The translations under genes were made by a program, and so were the position numbers. From Chryseobacterium ginsenosidimutans (GTDB lineage Bacteria > Bacteroidota > Bacteroidia > Flavobacteriales > Weeksellaceae): DNA of 64,000 bases. The notes below the pieces were generated by a model, which worked only from the letters and a program-made list of their open reading frames with translations, had not been told where the DNA came from and did no database searches. The first letter of the stretch is position 1, and each line of letters starts with the position of its first letter. Positions 55,563-64,000 of this stretch are shown here, piece by piece. The stretch is taken from the NCBI RefSeq assembly GCF_024807225.1, contig NZ_JANUCO010000001.1:186001-250000 (forward strand), given 5' to 3'.

Positions 55563-55602
55563 AAAAGCTGCCTCACTTTTTATTGTGAGACAGCTTCCCT
55601 TA
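55563..55602. terminator. bidirectional terminator between comM and the spondin gene
   Basis: The arms AAGCTGCCTCAC and GTGAGACAGCTT are A-rich on the left and lie between convergent stops at 55534 and 55628. Confidence 0.8.
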
Positions 55603-55627
55603 TTATTATGAAAATTTATATATGAGA

Positions 55628-56845
55628 CTAATTAATAGTTACTTTCAAAATATTTTTAACGGCAGGAATTGGGTATGTATTTCCTACTTTCATAATGACT
55701 TTGCTTTCTGCCTGAGGAGTTCCTCCAAATAAAGCCTGATGATTTCCGGCTCCAGGATATTGGCTGATCCCTGTTCCTGAATCAAATAACATCGTGTTTA
55801 AAGTAACATCACCTTTTGTATTGGCACTGATGCTTTGTTCGTTAGAAAAAAACCAGTCATTAGAAAATCCGAACATCGTTGCATAAGCAATCTTATCTCC
55901 GGGACTTGACTGGAAAGTAGTCATAACTTTAGTTCCTGGTGCAACCGGTGCACTTCCCGCTACATAAACGCCTTTTACATTTGGTAATGCTTTTAAGCTA
56001 TTCTGAAGATTCGTAACATTTCCCATTTGCGAAAGTTCTTTTAATCCTTTACCAGCATCTAGCTGACCAAGCTCATAAATTGGGTTTTTATCTCCCGTAT
56101 AAACCACCACCAAAGCTGGAGAAAGACCTGTCATAATTTCGGTGTTTGCGGTAAGCTTAGTTATCATCTTCGTAATATCGCCCATTTGAGAGATATCTGT
56201 AATCTCCGGATTAGACATTGCATTTGGAGTAAAGAAAGGTGCAGAATTCAATAATTGTGAACCATTATAATTAGAAACCGCCCAAGCTCCAGGGGAGAAA
56301 GGTGTCTCATTGGCTGTACCTCCTGATGTATTAGTGATCGTTAATGTAAATTCAGAAGAAATATCATCGTATGCAAGATTTAATTTCATAAGTTGAGAAG
56401 CAGTTACCCCAGGAACCTGTGCAATAACCTTGCTTTCTGCCTGTCCTGATGTATTATCTTTAGTTCCGTTATCCCATAAAAGGACTTGTGAAGAAACGTC
56501 TCCTGTAATTGCATTTCCACTACTATCAAATAGCTTGATTCCGGGTTGCTGAGAAGCAAAAAACCAGTCTTTTGAAGCTCCGTACATCGTTGCAAACATT
56601 AATGACTGTGCTTTTCCTGCACTAAATTTAAAAGAAGCAGATGTTCCCGGTGCAATAATGGAACCTCCCCCACCAAGGAAACTTCCACTTTCAACAAAAT
56701 CTTTAGGAACTACAACATTTTCAAATGTAATTGTTTTTTCTGATGACGGATATTCTACTGTATCGTCATTATCACAAGATGTAAGACTGAACGCTGTCAT
56801 AATACCAACTGCCAACGTAGCAATTTTAAAAATGTTCTTTTTCAT
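55628..56845 (-). CDS. spondin-domain lipoprotein with two spondin_N-like repeats
   Basis: A 405-residue protein from the ATG giving MKKNIFKIATLAVGIMTAF and lipobox FSLTSCDND. A start at 56911 would add 22 poor residues before the signal. Two homologous units are present: one near 50-190 with GASKDWFFASQQPG and VLLWDNGTKDN, the other near 290-400 with GFSNDWFFSNEQ and TMLFDSGTGISQ. Each unit resembles the F-spondin N-terminal domain. It is probably displayed at the outer membrane. Function unknown. It is monocistronic and is separated from the S46 peptidase by 326 bp containing a terminator. Confidence 0.85.
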   Translation of the reverse strand: MKKNIFKIATLAVGIMTAFSLTSCDNDDTVEYPSSEKTITFENVVVPKDFVESGSFLGGGGSIIAPGTSASFKFSAGKAQSLMFATMYGASKDWFFASQQPGIKLFDSSGNAITGDVSSQVLLWDNGTKDNTSGQAESKVIAQVPGVTASQLMKLNLAYDDISSEFTLTITNTSGGTANETPFSPGAWAVSNYNGSQLLNSAPFFTPNAMSNPEITDISQMGDITKMITKLTANTEIMTGLSPALVVVYTGDKNPIYELGQLDAGKGLKELSQMGNVTNLQNSLKALPNVKGVYVAGSAPVAPGTKVMTTFQSSPGDKIAYATMFGFSNDWFFSNEQSISANTKGDVTLNTMLFDSGTGISQYPGAGNHQALFGGTPQAESKVIMKVGNTYPIPAVKNILKVTIN

Positions 56846-57107
56846 AAATAAATTTTTGTAATTATTATATATATTACAATTACAGTCGGTATTGTCGCTA
56901 AATCCTGACAAAAAAATATATTTTATTTCTACATTCTATTATAACTAATTAATAATCAATATGTTTAACCTGTATTAAAAAAGAAGGTTTATTTTATTAT
57001 CACTTTATTTTATTATCAAAAAATGTTGAGTTATTTTAGAAAAATTGATTTAAGTAATACAAAGACGATAATAAAAACCAATAAATTCTGCCTTTCCGAA
57101 AGGCTAC

Positions 57108-57138
57108 AAAAACAAAAACCACCGAAAATTTCGGTGGT
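57108..57138 (-). terminator. terminator after the S46 peptidase
   Basis: The perfect arms AACCACCGAAA and TTTCGGTGGTT lie just beyond the minus-strand stop at 57172. The rest of the 56846-57171 gap is AT-rich without a gene. Confidence 0.85.
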
Positions 57139-57171
57139 TTCTGTTTTATTAAGATTGTTTAGTCAGAAAGA

Positions 57172-59373
57172 CTATTTTCCTTTTTTAGCTGCTTTCATTG
57201 GTCTAGCAGGTTTTGTCTTTGTGTCTGCAGGAGTGTTTGCATCTTTTACCAATTGTAATTCGTCAATTAGTCTTCTTGCACCCGCATATTTGTCGATTGT
57301 CCAAAGAACAAAACGAACGTCTACGTTGATTGTTTTTTGCCATTCTTGTTCGAAAACGATGTCACCACTTAAAGCCTCACTGTTTCCGTCGAATGCGATA
57401 CCGATAAGGTTTCCGTCTCCATCGATTACCGGAGAACCAGAGTTACCACCCGTAATATCGTTGTTTGATAAGAAGTTTACCGGCATATACCCTTTAGCAT
57501 CGGCATACTGACCGAAATCTTTGATGTTATAAAGATCAATTACTCTTTGTGGAAGATCAAATTCTTCGTCCCCTTTCTTGTATTTTCCTACAAGACCCGT
57601 CATGTCTGTATAATAGTTATCCGTAACACCGAAGTAGTTTCTGTCTTCTCTGATAGGCAATTTATCTACAGTTCCGTACGTTAATCTCATGGTAGAGTTT
57701 GCATCCGGATAGAATTTCTTTTCAGGCATTGTCTTCATTAATCCTGCTAAGAATAATCTGTTGTTTTTAGCAAAATTATCATCAATTTTCACAAATCTTT
57801 CGCCAGAAGCTTTTTGATCAGCAACAATTCCGTTTGCAATTTTCAAAAGCGGATCTGCATCTAATTTTAAACGGTCTGGGTTTAAAATAAAGTTTGTAGC
57901 AGAAGTTTTATTAGCAAAGATTGAAGAGTAAGCAACATTAGAAAGAGATTTTGCATCTAATCCCATAATTGTTTCAGAAGCTACATCTTTGTTCACTCTT
58001 GTCTGGTAAAGATTCACCATAGAGTTCATCATTTCCCCTTCAAGCTTTGTATTGATGTTTTCGTAAGCCGCTTTAATGGCAGCATCTACTTTTGGCTTCA
58101 TTGCTAATCTTCCTTTCATATCCTGCTCAGCATACGCTCTAAGAACAGGACCTACCTGTAATGCAAGAGTGAAATATTTAGAATTTCTTAAAAGTTGAGA
58201 AGCATAGTTTCTTTCAACATTTCTGTCAGAAGTCTGCTTATAATAAATACCTATATCTTCTAAAACTGTTTCGTACTCAGCAATATTTGCAGGTTGTACA
58301 GCCCATGTTTTGAATTTTTCTTCGATCGCTTGTTTTTCCGTAATTGTTCCGTTTTTGATAACGGCATCAATTGTTCCTTGTCTATTTTTCCAGTAGTTTG
58401 CTACAGAAGCGTACTGAGAAGCATAGTTAAGTTGAGTTCCTTTATCTTTATCCATGTACTTCTTCATTACATCCATTGCCAATTTAGAAGCTTCAACCCA
58501 AGCCGGATAATCTTTACCTACCATTTGTTGAATTCCGTAAGAAGTCAAATAACGGTTTGTTCTTCCCGGATATCCCAAGATCATTGAGAAATCTCCCGGT
58601 TTCACTCCTTTAAGAGAAACAGGTAAGAAATGTTTAGGCTTTAAAGGAACGTTTGTAGGAGCAAATTCAGCAGGGTTTCCTGCAGCATCAGCATACACTC
58701 TGAAAACTGTAAAGTCTGCAGTATGTCTCGGCCACTCCCAGTTATCTGTATCACCACCAAATTTTCCTAATGATGAAGGCGGAGCTCCCACCAATCTGAT
58801 GTCTTTGTAATCTTGATAAACAAAATAATAGAACTCGTTTCCGTTGAAGAAATCTCTTACTACTACAGTATATTTTCCGTTTTCAGAGTTTTCAGACTGG
58901 ATTGCTTTAGTTTCAGCATCGATCACAGCTTTTCTCTCTGCAGCAGACATGTTGTTGTTTAGTTTAGAATTGATTCTCTGTGAAGCATCATCCATTCTTA
59001 CCAAAAATCTTACATAAAGATCTTTTGCATTGAATTCGTCTTTTTGCTTCATTGCCCAGAACCCGTTCTTCAGGTAGTCTTTTTCCGGTGTAGAAGCCGC
59101 AGCTACAGCACCATAACCACAGTGGTGGTTTGTGAAAATAAGACCTTGGCTGGAAACAATCTCTCCTGTACAGAAACCACCGAAACTTACGATTGCATCT
59201 TTCAAGCTTGAATTGTTGACAGAATAAATTTCTTCAGGCGTAAGATGCAAACCTTCTTTTTGCATATCTACACCATTAAGTCTTTTTACGAGCATTAACA
59301 GCCACATTCCCTCGTCTGCCCTCATTTGAACAAAACTTAAAAGGAAAGTGAATAGTAGTAATATTCTTTTCAT
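57172..59373 (-). CDS. S46 family dipeptidyl peptidase (DPP7/DPP11 type)
   Basis: A 733-residue secreted serine peptidase that removes dipeptides from peptide N-termini, feeding amino-acid uptake in the periplasm. It has a signal peptide to about residue 19 (FVQMRAD). The catalytic His is in FTNHHCGYGAVA (about 85) and the Ser is in GGNSGSPVIDGDG (about 648). A middle helical domain is present (about 270-580). The C-terminal tail is Lys/Pro-rich. DPP7 and DPP11 differ by a specificity residue that I cannot place with certainty. Length is normal for S46. Confidence 0.94.
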   Translation of the reverse strand: MKRILLLFTFLLSFVQMRADEGMWLLMLVKRLNGVDMQKEGLHLTPEEIYSVNNSSLKDAIVSFGGFCTGEIVSSQGLIFTNHHCGYGAVAAASTPEKDYLKNGFWAMKQKDEFNAKDLYVRFLVRMDDASQRINSKLNNNMSAAERKAVIDAETKAIQSENSENGKYTVVVRDFFNGNEFYYFVYQDYKDIRLVGAPPSSLGKFGGDTDNWEWPRHTADFTVFRVYADAAGNPAEFAPTNVPLKPKHFLPVSLKGVKPGDFSMILGYPGRTNRYLTSYGIQQMVGKDYPAWVEASKLAMDVMKKYMDKDKGTQLNYASQYASVANYWKNRQGTIDAVIKNGTITEKQAIEEKFKTWAVQPANIAEYETVLEDIGIYYKQTSDRNVERNYASQLLRNSKYFTLALQVGPVLRAYAEQDMKGRLAMKPKVDAAIKAAYENINTKLEGEMMNSMVNLYQTRVNKDVASETIMGLDAKSLSNVAYSSIFANKTSATNFILNPDRLKLDADPLLKIANGIVADQKASGERFVKIDDNFAKNNRLFLAGLMKTMPEKKFYPDANSTMRLTYGTVDKLPIREDRNYFGVTDNYYTDMTGLVGKYKKGDEEFDLPQRVIDLYNIKDFGQYADAKGYMPVNFLSNNDITGGNSGSPVIDGDGNLIGIAFDGNSEALSGDIVFEQEWQKTINVDVRFVLWTIDKYAGARRLIDELQLVKDANTPADTKTKPARPMKAAKKGK

Positions 59374-59460
59374 TTTATAAAATAATTTTTGTGTTGCTAA
59401 TTTACTAAAATTTTTACTCTCTCCTATCTGTGATGGTATGAAAATGGATGAGAATGGGTT

Positions 59461-59895
59461 ATGAAAAAAATATTATTTACGGTTTTAGCCGTTTTATGTC
59501 TAAGTTTTGTCTTTAATTGTTCTTCAGTTCCCACAAAAAATCCTCAAATCCAAAGAGAATGGATGTTGGTTTCTTTTGAAAATTATGCTAAACAAGATTT
59601 AATTAAAAGCAATGCTAAAATCAATTTAACCTCAGCAATCGAAAACGGAAAAATTAAAGGTGGAGCTTTTATGGGCTGCAACAATATGTTTTTCTCTTCT
59701 GAATTTAAAAAAGACGGTAAAGTAACAATCTCCGAAATGGGTTCAACGATGAAGGCTTGTCTGAATATGAAACTGGAAAGCGATTTTTCCAAGAGTTTTA
59801 AAGATATGACGAACTATAAAATTGAAGGGCACTTTTTGACATTCACTGATGATAAAGGAAATTCGATGAAGTTTATTGCCGCAGATTGGGATTAA
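59461..59895 (+). CDS. META domain lipoprotein
   Basis: A 144-residue lipoprotein with lipobox SFVFNCSSVP (Cys about 20). A META-domain pattern follows: IQREWMLVSFENYAK, then GGAFMGCNNMFFSSEF and TISEMGSTMKACLNMKLE, with two cysteines in the positions usual for the fold. META proteins (HslJ-like) are found in envelope stress contexts, but no function is settled. The gene is divergent from the S46 peptidase (87 bp) and ends in a hairpin at 59920-59953. Confidence 0.88.
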   Translation: MKKILFTVLAVLCLSFVFNCSSVPTKNPQIQREWMLVSFENYAKQDLIKSNAKINLTSAIENGKIKGGAFMGCNNMFFSSEFKKDGKVTISEMGSTMKACLNMKLESDFSKSFKDMTNYKIEGHFLTFTDDKGNSMKFIAADWD

Positions 59896-59918
59896 TTTTA
59901 ATAAAAATTTAAATAGAA

Positions 59919-59953
59919 AAAGTCCACCTTGTTAGGTGGACTTTCTTTTTGTT
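59919..59953. terminator. terminator after the META lipoprotein
   Basis: The arms AAAGTCCACCT and AGGTGGACTTT are followed by CTTTTTG, and convergent genes flank it. Confidence 0.9.
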
Positions 59954-59973
59954 GAAAAATCTAGTTGTTGTTA

Positions 59974-60390
59974 TTAGTTTTTCGGAATAGTTTTTTTTAT
60001 TTCAGCCAAAGTCGCTGTACTTGGTAAACCTTGTACGGTGCTACTTGAAGTTTTGGCTGCATGGTTTGCCGCTTTTCTGTTGGGTATACTAGCTTTTATT
60101 TCTTCAATAGTCGCTGTATTGGGCAACAATTTCCCTGAGTTTGCAGCTGCAACGACAGGCTGAGTTTTTGTCTCTTTATTTTTCACTTCAAGACCTTGGT
60201 CAGAAGCCAACCCTGTTGAAGCTTTCTTTTGAGGAGCATTTTCCAAAGACAATTTTGCCATTTGAGCCTCATTTTCTTTAGCCTGCTTTACAACTTGTGC
60301 CTGATCTTCAAGTTCTGAAACCTTCTTGTTTTCCTGGGCATAAATATTTAAGCTTAACGCTAAAAATGCAATGATATATAGTGATTTCAT
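59974..60390 (-). CDS. small secreted protein with paired LPxTATxxEIKxxIP repeats
   Basis: A 138-residue protein. A signal peptide ends near NIYAQ. A coiled-coil-like stretch (KKVSELEDQAQVVKQAKENEAQ) follows. Two copies of a short repeat lie at about 88-105 (LLPNTATIEEIKASIPN) and 121-138 (GLPSTATLAEIKKTIPK). I do not recognise the family. It is 6 bp downstream of the 850-residue surface protein and is probably co-transcribed. The repeats could bind or anchor its partner, but that is a guess from pairing. Confidence 0.65.
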   Translation of the reverse strand: MKSLYIIAFLALSLNIYAQENKKVSELEDQAQVVKQAKENEAQMAKLSLENAPQKKASTGLASDQGLEVKNKETKTQPVVAAANSGKLLPNTATIEEIKASIPNRKAANHAAKTSSSTVQGLPSTATLAEIKKTIPKN

Positions 60391-60396
60391 GATCGT

Positions 60397-62949
60397 TTAT
60401 TTAATGTTTACTAATACTTTGATTTTTCCGATTCCGTTTTGGTCATAATCCTGAAGCGCTTTTCCGATTACCTGTCCTATTTTTACTTTTTTAGGATTGG
60501 CTCTCATCGCAACTCCCGATTTTGATGAAGTCACTAAAAGATCTCCTCTTTTAATATTTCCACCTTCAAGACAAACTTTCGTAGGAATTACCCCGATTAC
60601 TCCCATCGGAACCTTTCCGATCAGTTCTGAGTCTATATTTTCTTCTGTTAAAAGCACTCCCGGTTTTGTAGCATAAACTCCCGCAACAAGGTTTGAGTAA
60701 GGTTTTGAAGATTTTTCTACTGTTCTGTCCGAATCTGTTGAAATAATTAAGATATCTCCCGGTTCGTATTCTGAAGTATTCCCTTCTACATCGAAAGCTT
60801 CTGCTAAATCGGCTCCACTGTTTTGTGTACCTCCGTTAAAAAATCCTTTTCCTGTTTTATCGATACGGGCAACGTTGGTTGATGCACTCTGATAAGTGGC
60901 AATACTACCCGATGGTCCCTGATGATTAATGAGTAAAGTAGATCCTGTACCAGTTGTGGTTATATTCACTACCGGTTGTCCATTAGCATTATTAAAGTTT
61001 CTGAAATATCCCGCTCTACCAGTCCCGAAATTAGGAACCCAACCATAAATAGCAGAACCCGTTCCATCTACTGTAGCTTCTACACCATCACCACTTCCGC
61101 CTGCATTTGCAGTAATCCCGTTTCCGTTTCCTTCTGTAAGCGCAATTAAAGCAGGTCCGTTTCCACCTGCATTACTTTGATAGAATAAACCTGCAAAACC
61201 GCCTGTTCCTGTAGATTCACCGTAAACTCCTGCAGTTCCGAAGTTAGCAAACTGAGAATTTACTTTTCCGTGTACAGCAGCTGAAGTTCCACCAGTATTG
61301 TCTACAAAGAAATCTCCTGCCATACCGTTTCCGACTGTTTTAGCGGTTACTACAGCGTTTGTATTTGATGTATTAAAATTCTGAAATTCAGCAGGTTTCC
61401 CTAAACTGAATGTAGGAGTCCAGCCATAAATTGCACGACCTGCTCCGTCTATATTGGCTTCTATTGCATCACCGTCTTTTCCTGCATTGGCGACGATGGC
61501 ATCACCATTCCCATCTGTTATTGCAACTAAAGCACGTCCGTTTCCTGAAACGTTTGAAGCAAAGAAAAGACCTCCGAATCCTCCGGTTCCTGAAGCTACA
61601 CCGAAAAGTCCAGCTGCACCAAAGTTTCCGAAAATAGTTTTGGTTTCACCTCTTACGGCTGCACTTACACTGTTTGTATTATTTGAAAGGAAAGACGCAA
61701 CATTTCCTAATGTATTATCAGGAATATTTCCTGTACTGTTTGATTCTACTTCGAAAGTGTTTCTGTCATTCGCAGCGTTTAAATTTTCGAATCTTCCTGC
61801 ACGACCTTTACCACTGTTTTGTCCAACTTGTCCTAAAACACCAACAGATGTTCCTGTAGCATTGGTTGCAACAAAACCTCTTACTCCATAACCTCCACCG
61901 TCATTTCTACCTACAACAGCTCCTGCAATGTCACTGGTATTTCTACCTACGACAGCTTCACCGCCTCCGTTATTATCGGCGATAACACCGGCAGAAGTTT
62001 GCTGACTGGTAATTCCATGTACTGCAAAACCGCTTCCTGTAGAACTTAAAACACCGGCTCCACTTCCTGAAGTGGTTACATTAATAACGGTTCCGTTTCC
62101 TAAAGTGGAAGCATTAAGTACATTATTGGCATTTGCATTATTTGATAATGAAATATTGGCTGCAACCCCATTGGTACTGGTCGCATTAAGACCAGTTCCT
62201 GTATTACTGTTGGCATATACTCCGTATCCTGCTCCTGATGAATTTCCGTAAACTCCCAAACCTGTTGGTGTAACACCGTAAACTCCCCATCCACTTCCGT
62301 TCTGGCTTCCCCAAACACCGACACCTAAACCTCCGGTTCCGTTATTGATCCCTCGAACTCCCGAAGAAAATCCTCCCGGAGATACATTAGTAACGATACC
62401 TCGAACAGCAGCAATACTTGATGAAGTTGTAGTATTGTTTCCTTCTATAGAAGTTCCGTCGCCGTCATTGGTTAAAGAGAAAAGAGTGGATGCATTATTA
62501 ACTGTATTCGTATAAGGAATTGTAAAAGTTCCGCCACCGCTTAAAGCACCTGCTGATTTAGCAAACATGGCATAAGGAACGCTTAGCAACTGGCTTGTTC
62601 CTGTAATCGTATAGTTTGTTCCTCCAGCCGGGTCAGTTTCTGTTTTTAAATAATAACTTCCCGTTGGCCAGTTAATCGTATTAAAAGTTCCTGTAAGTAC
62701 AGTTCCCGTACCGATTTCCATGGTGATAAGACCATTTGTGTTGGTGCTTCCCGTAAGTCTTTCAGAATAAACTACCGTTCCTGCAGGCGAACCCTGTAGA
62801 ACGCTTACTCTTACTCCGATACTTTGGTTTTGTAATACCTGTCCTGTTGTATTTCTAATGATCGCTTGATAGCTCATTTTTTCGGGTGCTTGTGCAAAGG
62901 CCAGATGTGTGCCAAGCAGAAGTCCCGCCGTGATTAATATTTTTTTCAT
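60397..62949 (-). CDS. large repetitive surface protein with G2-like C-terminal domain
   Basis: An 850-residue secreted protein. A signal peptide ends AFAQ. Residues about 20-130 carry MSYQAIIRNTTGQVLQNQSIGVRVSVLQG, a common Bacteroidota N-domain for surface fibres. From about 140 to 700 it has many Gly/Asn/Thr/Ser-rich beta repeats (GDGTSIEGNNTTTSSSI, GYGVYANSNTGTGL; two near-duplicate blocks around GTGGFGGLFFASNVSGNG and GTGGFAGLFYQSNAGGNG). The last ~130 residues (ADLAEAFDVEGNTSEYEPGD, KVKIGQVIGKALQDYDQNG) resemble phage-tail Peptidase_G2-like ends. It is probably a surface fibre with a trimeric fold. Confidence 0.85.
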   Translation of the reverse strand: MKKILITAGLLLGTHLAFAQAPEKMSYQAIIRNTTGQVLQNQSIGVRVSVLQGSPAGTVVYSERLTGSTNTNGLITMEIGTGTVLTGTFNTINWPTGSYYLKTETDPAGGTNYTITGTSQLLSVPYAMFAKSAGALSGGGTFTIPYTNTVNNASTLFSLTNDGDGTSIEGNNTTTSSSIAAVRGIVTNVSPGGFSSGVRGINNGTGGLGVGVWGSQNGSGWGVYGVTPTGLGVYGNSSGAGYGVYANSNTGTGLNATSTNGVAANISLSNNANANNVLNASTLGNGTVINVTTSGSGAGVLSSTGSGFAVHGITSQQTSAGVIADNNGGGEAVVGRNTSDIAGAVVGRNDGGGYGVRGFVATNATGTSVGVLGQVGQNSGKGRAGRFENLNAANDRNTFEVESNSTGNIPDNTLGNVASFLSNNTNSVSAAVRGETKTIFGNFGAAGLFGVASGTGGFGGLFFASNVSGNGRALVAITDGNGDAIVANAGKDGDAIEANIDGAGRAIYGWTPTFSLGKPAEFQNFNTSNTNAVVTAKTVGNGMAGDFFVDNTGGTSAAVHGKVNSQFANFGTAGVYGESTGTGGFAGLFYQSNAGGNGPALIALTEGNGNGITANAGGSGDGVEATVDGTGSAIYGWVPNFGTGRAGYFRNFNNANGQPVVNITTTGTGSTLLINHQGPSGSIATYQSASTNVARIDKTGKGFFNGGTQNSGADLAEAFDVEGNTSEYEPGDILIISTDSDRTVEKSSKPYSNLVAGVYATKPGVLLTEENIDSELIGKVPMGVIGVIPTKVCLEGGNIKRGDLLVTSSKSGVAMRANPKKVKIGQVIGKALQDYDQNGIGKIKVLVNIK

Positions 62950-62954
62950 GGTTG

Positions 62955-63440
62955 TTATTTTTTAATGATTTTAAATGTTTTGATGTTTTTACCTTCCTGA
63001 TTTATCCTGATGATATACATCGCAGATGGCAGATAAGAAAAATTGAATTCAGATTTAGACTGACTTATTTTATCTGTTTTAATTAATTTTCCCTGAGAAT
63101 CAAAAAGTTGATACTCTGAACCTTTGAAATTATTTGTGGTAAAGTCCAGATACAAATAATCTTTAAAAGGATTAGGATACAGTAAAATGCCTTCTTCAGT
63201 TGAATTTGAGATTTCATTGGTTGCAAGTGTAGTAATTTCGAAGACCTGTTGTACGCCTTCAGAAACCTGACGGTTACTTCCCTTTACGAGATAAGCAACC
63301 TGCCCTACACTATAAGAAACCGAGCCGTTACTTCCTGTAGCGTTTGCTCCTGTTGCCAAAACTGCCGATTGCGCTTTCAGCAAAGAGATGGGGACCAGGA
63401 AAAGCATGAGAAAGAAGCATTGAATAGATGTTCTTTTCAT
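62955..63440 (-). CDS. small secreted protein with T9SS type A sorting domain
   Basis: A 161-residue protein. A signal peptide ends SLLKAQ. A short Gly/Ser-rich region (NATGSNGSVSYSVGQVAYLVKGS, with GVQQVFEI) follows. The rest is a type A sorting domain: ILLYPNPFKDYLYLDF, then LPSAMYIIRINQEGKN and FKIIKK. The cargo part before it is only ~60 residues. It is the first gene of a three-gene minus-strand unit with the 850-residue surface protein (5-bp gap) and the small repeat protein. The operon is probably a surface complex displayed by the type IX system. Confidence 0.85.
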   Translation of the reverse strand: MKRTSIQCFFLMLFLVPISLLKAQSAVLATGANATGSNGSVSYSVGQVAYLVKGSNRQVSEGVQQVFEITTLATNEISNSTEEGILLYPNPFKDYLYLDFTTNNFKGSEYQLFDSQGKLIKTDKISQSKSEFNFSYLPSAMYIIRINQEGKNIKTFKIIKK

Positions 63441-63607
63441 ATAAAATGGTTTTGTGGTTATTAATTGGTTATGTCAAAATTTTAAAGAGAATTCTGAATG
63501 GCTAAATTACCACATATGAAAGGTGGATATTTTTAAAATAGATGAACGACGAAAAAAATCGACGAATGACATCTAATAAAATATTATCTTAGTGAAAATA
63601 ATGTATT

Positions 63608-64000
63608 ATGATTACAAGATTTACACTGTTTTTCTTGTTCTTGCCGTTACTATTATTTCCGCAAGAGTTTTCTAAGCTTGAATTCTTCAAAAAAGAACTG
63701 AAAACAAATCCTTCTGAAGAAAAACGTTTTGCGCTACAGCAAAGTTTAGTCAATATTTACAGAATTTATAATCCCGACAGTTGCCTTTTTTATACGCAAA
63801 AGAATCTTGAACTGATTAAAAAAAACAAATGGAACTCCCGAAAAGGGAAAGCTTTTTTGGGCTTGGTAAGTTATTATACCGAAAAAAATAAAATCAGTCG
63901 GGCTTTTAAATACAATCAGGAATCCTTCAATATTAATACAAAAAACAAAGATGAATACACTTTGGCGGACAATTATTACATGTTCGGAAGGCTTTCTCAT
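63608..64000 (+). CDS. TPR-like sensor/regulator, truncated by the window end
   Basis: An open frame from the ATG at 63608 with no stop before the window end: 131 codons so far. It has an N-terminal signal sequence (FLFLPLLLFPQ) and helical repeats (FALQQSLVNIYRIYNPDSCL, NTKNKDEYTLADNYYMFG) typical of TPR sensor proteins. In this lineage such N-termini lead to a membrane helix and either AraC/LuxR HTH or histidine kinase domains; here that part is off the end. It is divergent from the surface-protein operon. Confidence 0.7.
   Translation, partial: MITRFTLFFLFLPLLLFPQEFSKLEFFKKELKTNPSEEKRFALQQSLVNIYRIYNPDSCLFYTQKNLELIKKNKWNSRKGKAFLGLVSYYTEKNKISRAFKYNQESFNINTKNKDEYTLADNYYMFGRLSH

Noticed and set aside
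60500..62800. Antisense open frames on the plus strand through the 850-residue gene
   Set aside because: They arise from the low-complexity coding repeats on the other strand and have no promoter or recognisable domains.
60397..62949. Apparent tandem repeats as a CRISPR array
   Set aside because: They are imperfect coding repeats inside an intact Gly/Asn-rich reading frame; spacing is irregular and there are no unique spacers.

Overview
The window reads as a low-GC chromosome segment from a Flavobacteriia (Bacteroidota) bacterium, most like Chryseobacterium or a close Weeksellaceae relative. The evidence is proteins with type IX secretion (T9SS) type A C-terminal sorting domains, the gliding lipoprotein GldH, RicT/PSP1, GLPGLI-family proteins, a complete alternative complex III (ActABCDEF), an S46 dipeptidyl peptidase, a SUF iron-sulfur system, and promoters matching the Bacteroidota -7 box TAnnTTTG with little Shine-Dalgarno signal. 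No rRNA, tRNA, CRISPR array, prophage or recognisable transposase was seen.

Layout. 1-5.8 kb: broken alpha/beta hydrolase, ohr, a T9SS cargo with a FISUMP-like domain, an AraC regulator, a small membrane protein. 6-9.7 kb: class I fumarase (frameshifted) divergent from fumC, then a double-glycine-leader peptide. 9.7-13 kb: ECF sigma factor / membrane anti-sigma-like protein / outer-membrane protein, and a T9SS protein. 13-19 kb, minus strand: sufS, prs-rplY, an SGNH hydrolase lipoprotein and a FadL-type porin. 19.4-26.6 kb, plus strand: ricT-gldH-PBP1A, selO, a polytopic membrane protein. 27.9-36.3 kb: the ACIII operon. 36.4-44.2 kb: two envelope proteins, apt, a TPR protein with ribH, an LTA-synthase-like sulfatase and a zinc metallopeptidase. 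44.2-47.5 kb: a cassette (TPR/AraC membrane regulator plus a surface protein) bounded by 88-bp direct repeats derived from the 3' end of the adjacent GLPGLI gene. 47.5-49.3 kb: two GLPGLI genes. 49.5-53.8 kb: iscA-like, sufB, sufC, sufD. 54-64 kb: a deleted comM, a spondin-domain lipoprotein, an S46 peptidase, a META lipoprotein, a three-gene minus-strand operon of secreted proteins, and the start of a TPR protein cut by the window end.

The most striking signal is not a gene. Eight unrelated genes are each broken by a +1 frameshift, and all eight are repaired by the same edit: shortening GAAAC/GTTTC to GAAC/GTTC. Long homopolymers in coding sequence nearby are intact. This points to a motif-specific cause, such as a basecalling artefact at a modified GAAC/GTTC site, rather than ordinary homopolymer error or gene decay. 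GAAC/GTTC is the known site of Dnd phosphorothioate modification in some bacteria. A ninth broken gene, comM, instead lacks about 70 nt. Other unexplained structure includes a ~300-bp intergenic repeat present three times with nested inverted repeats, and several short inverted-repeat elements between genes.
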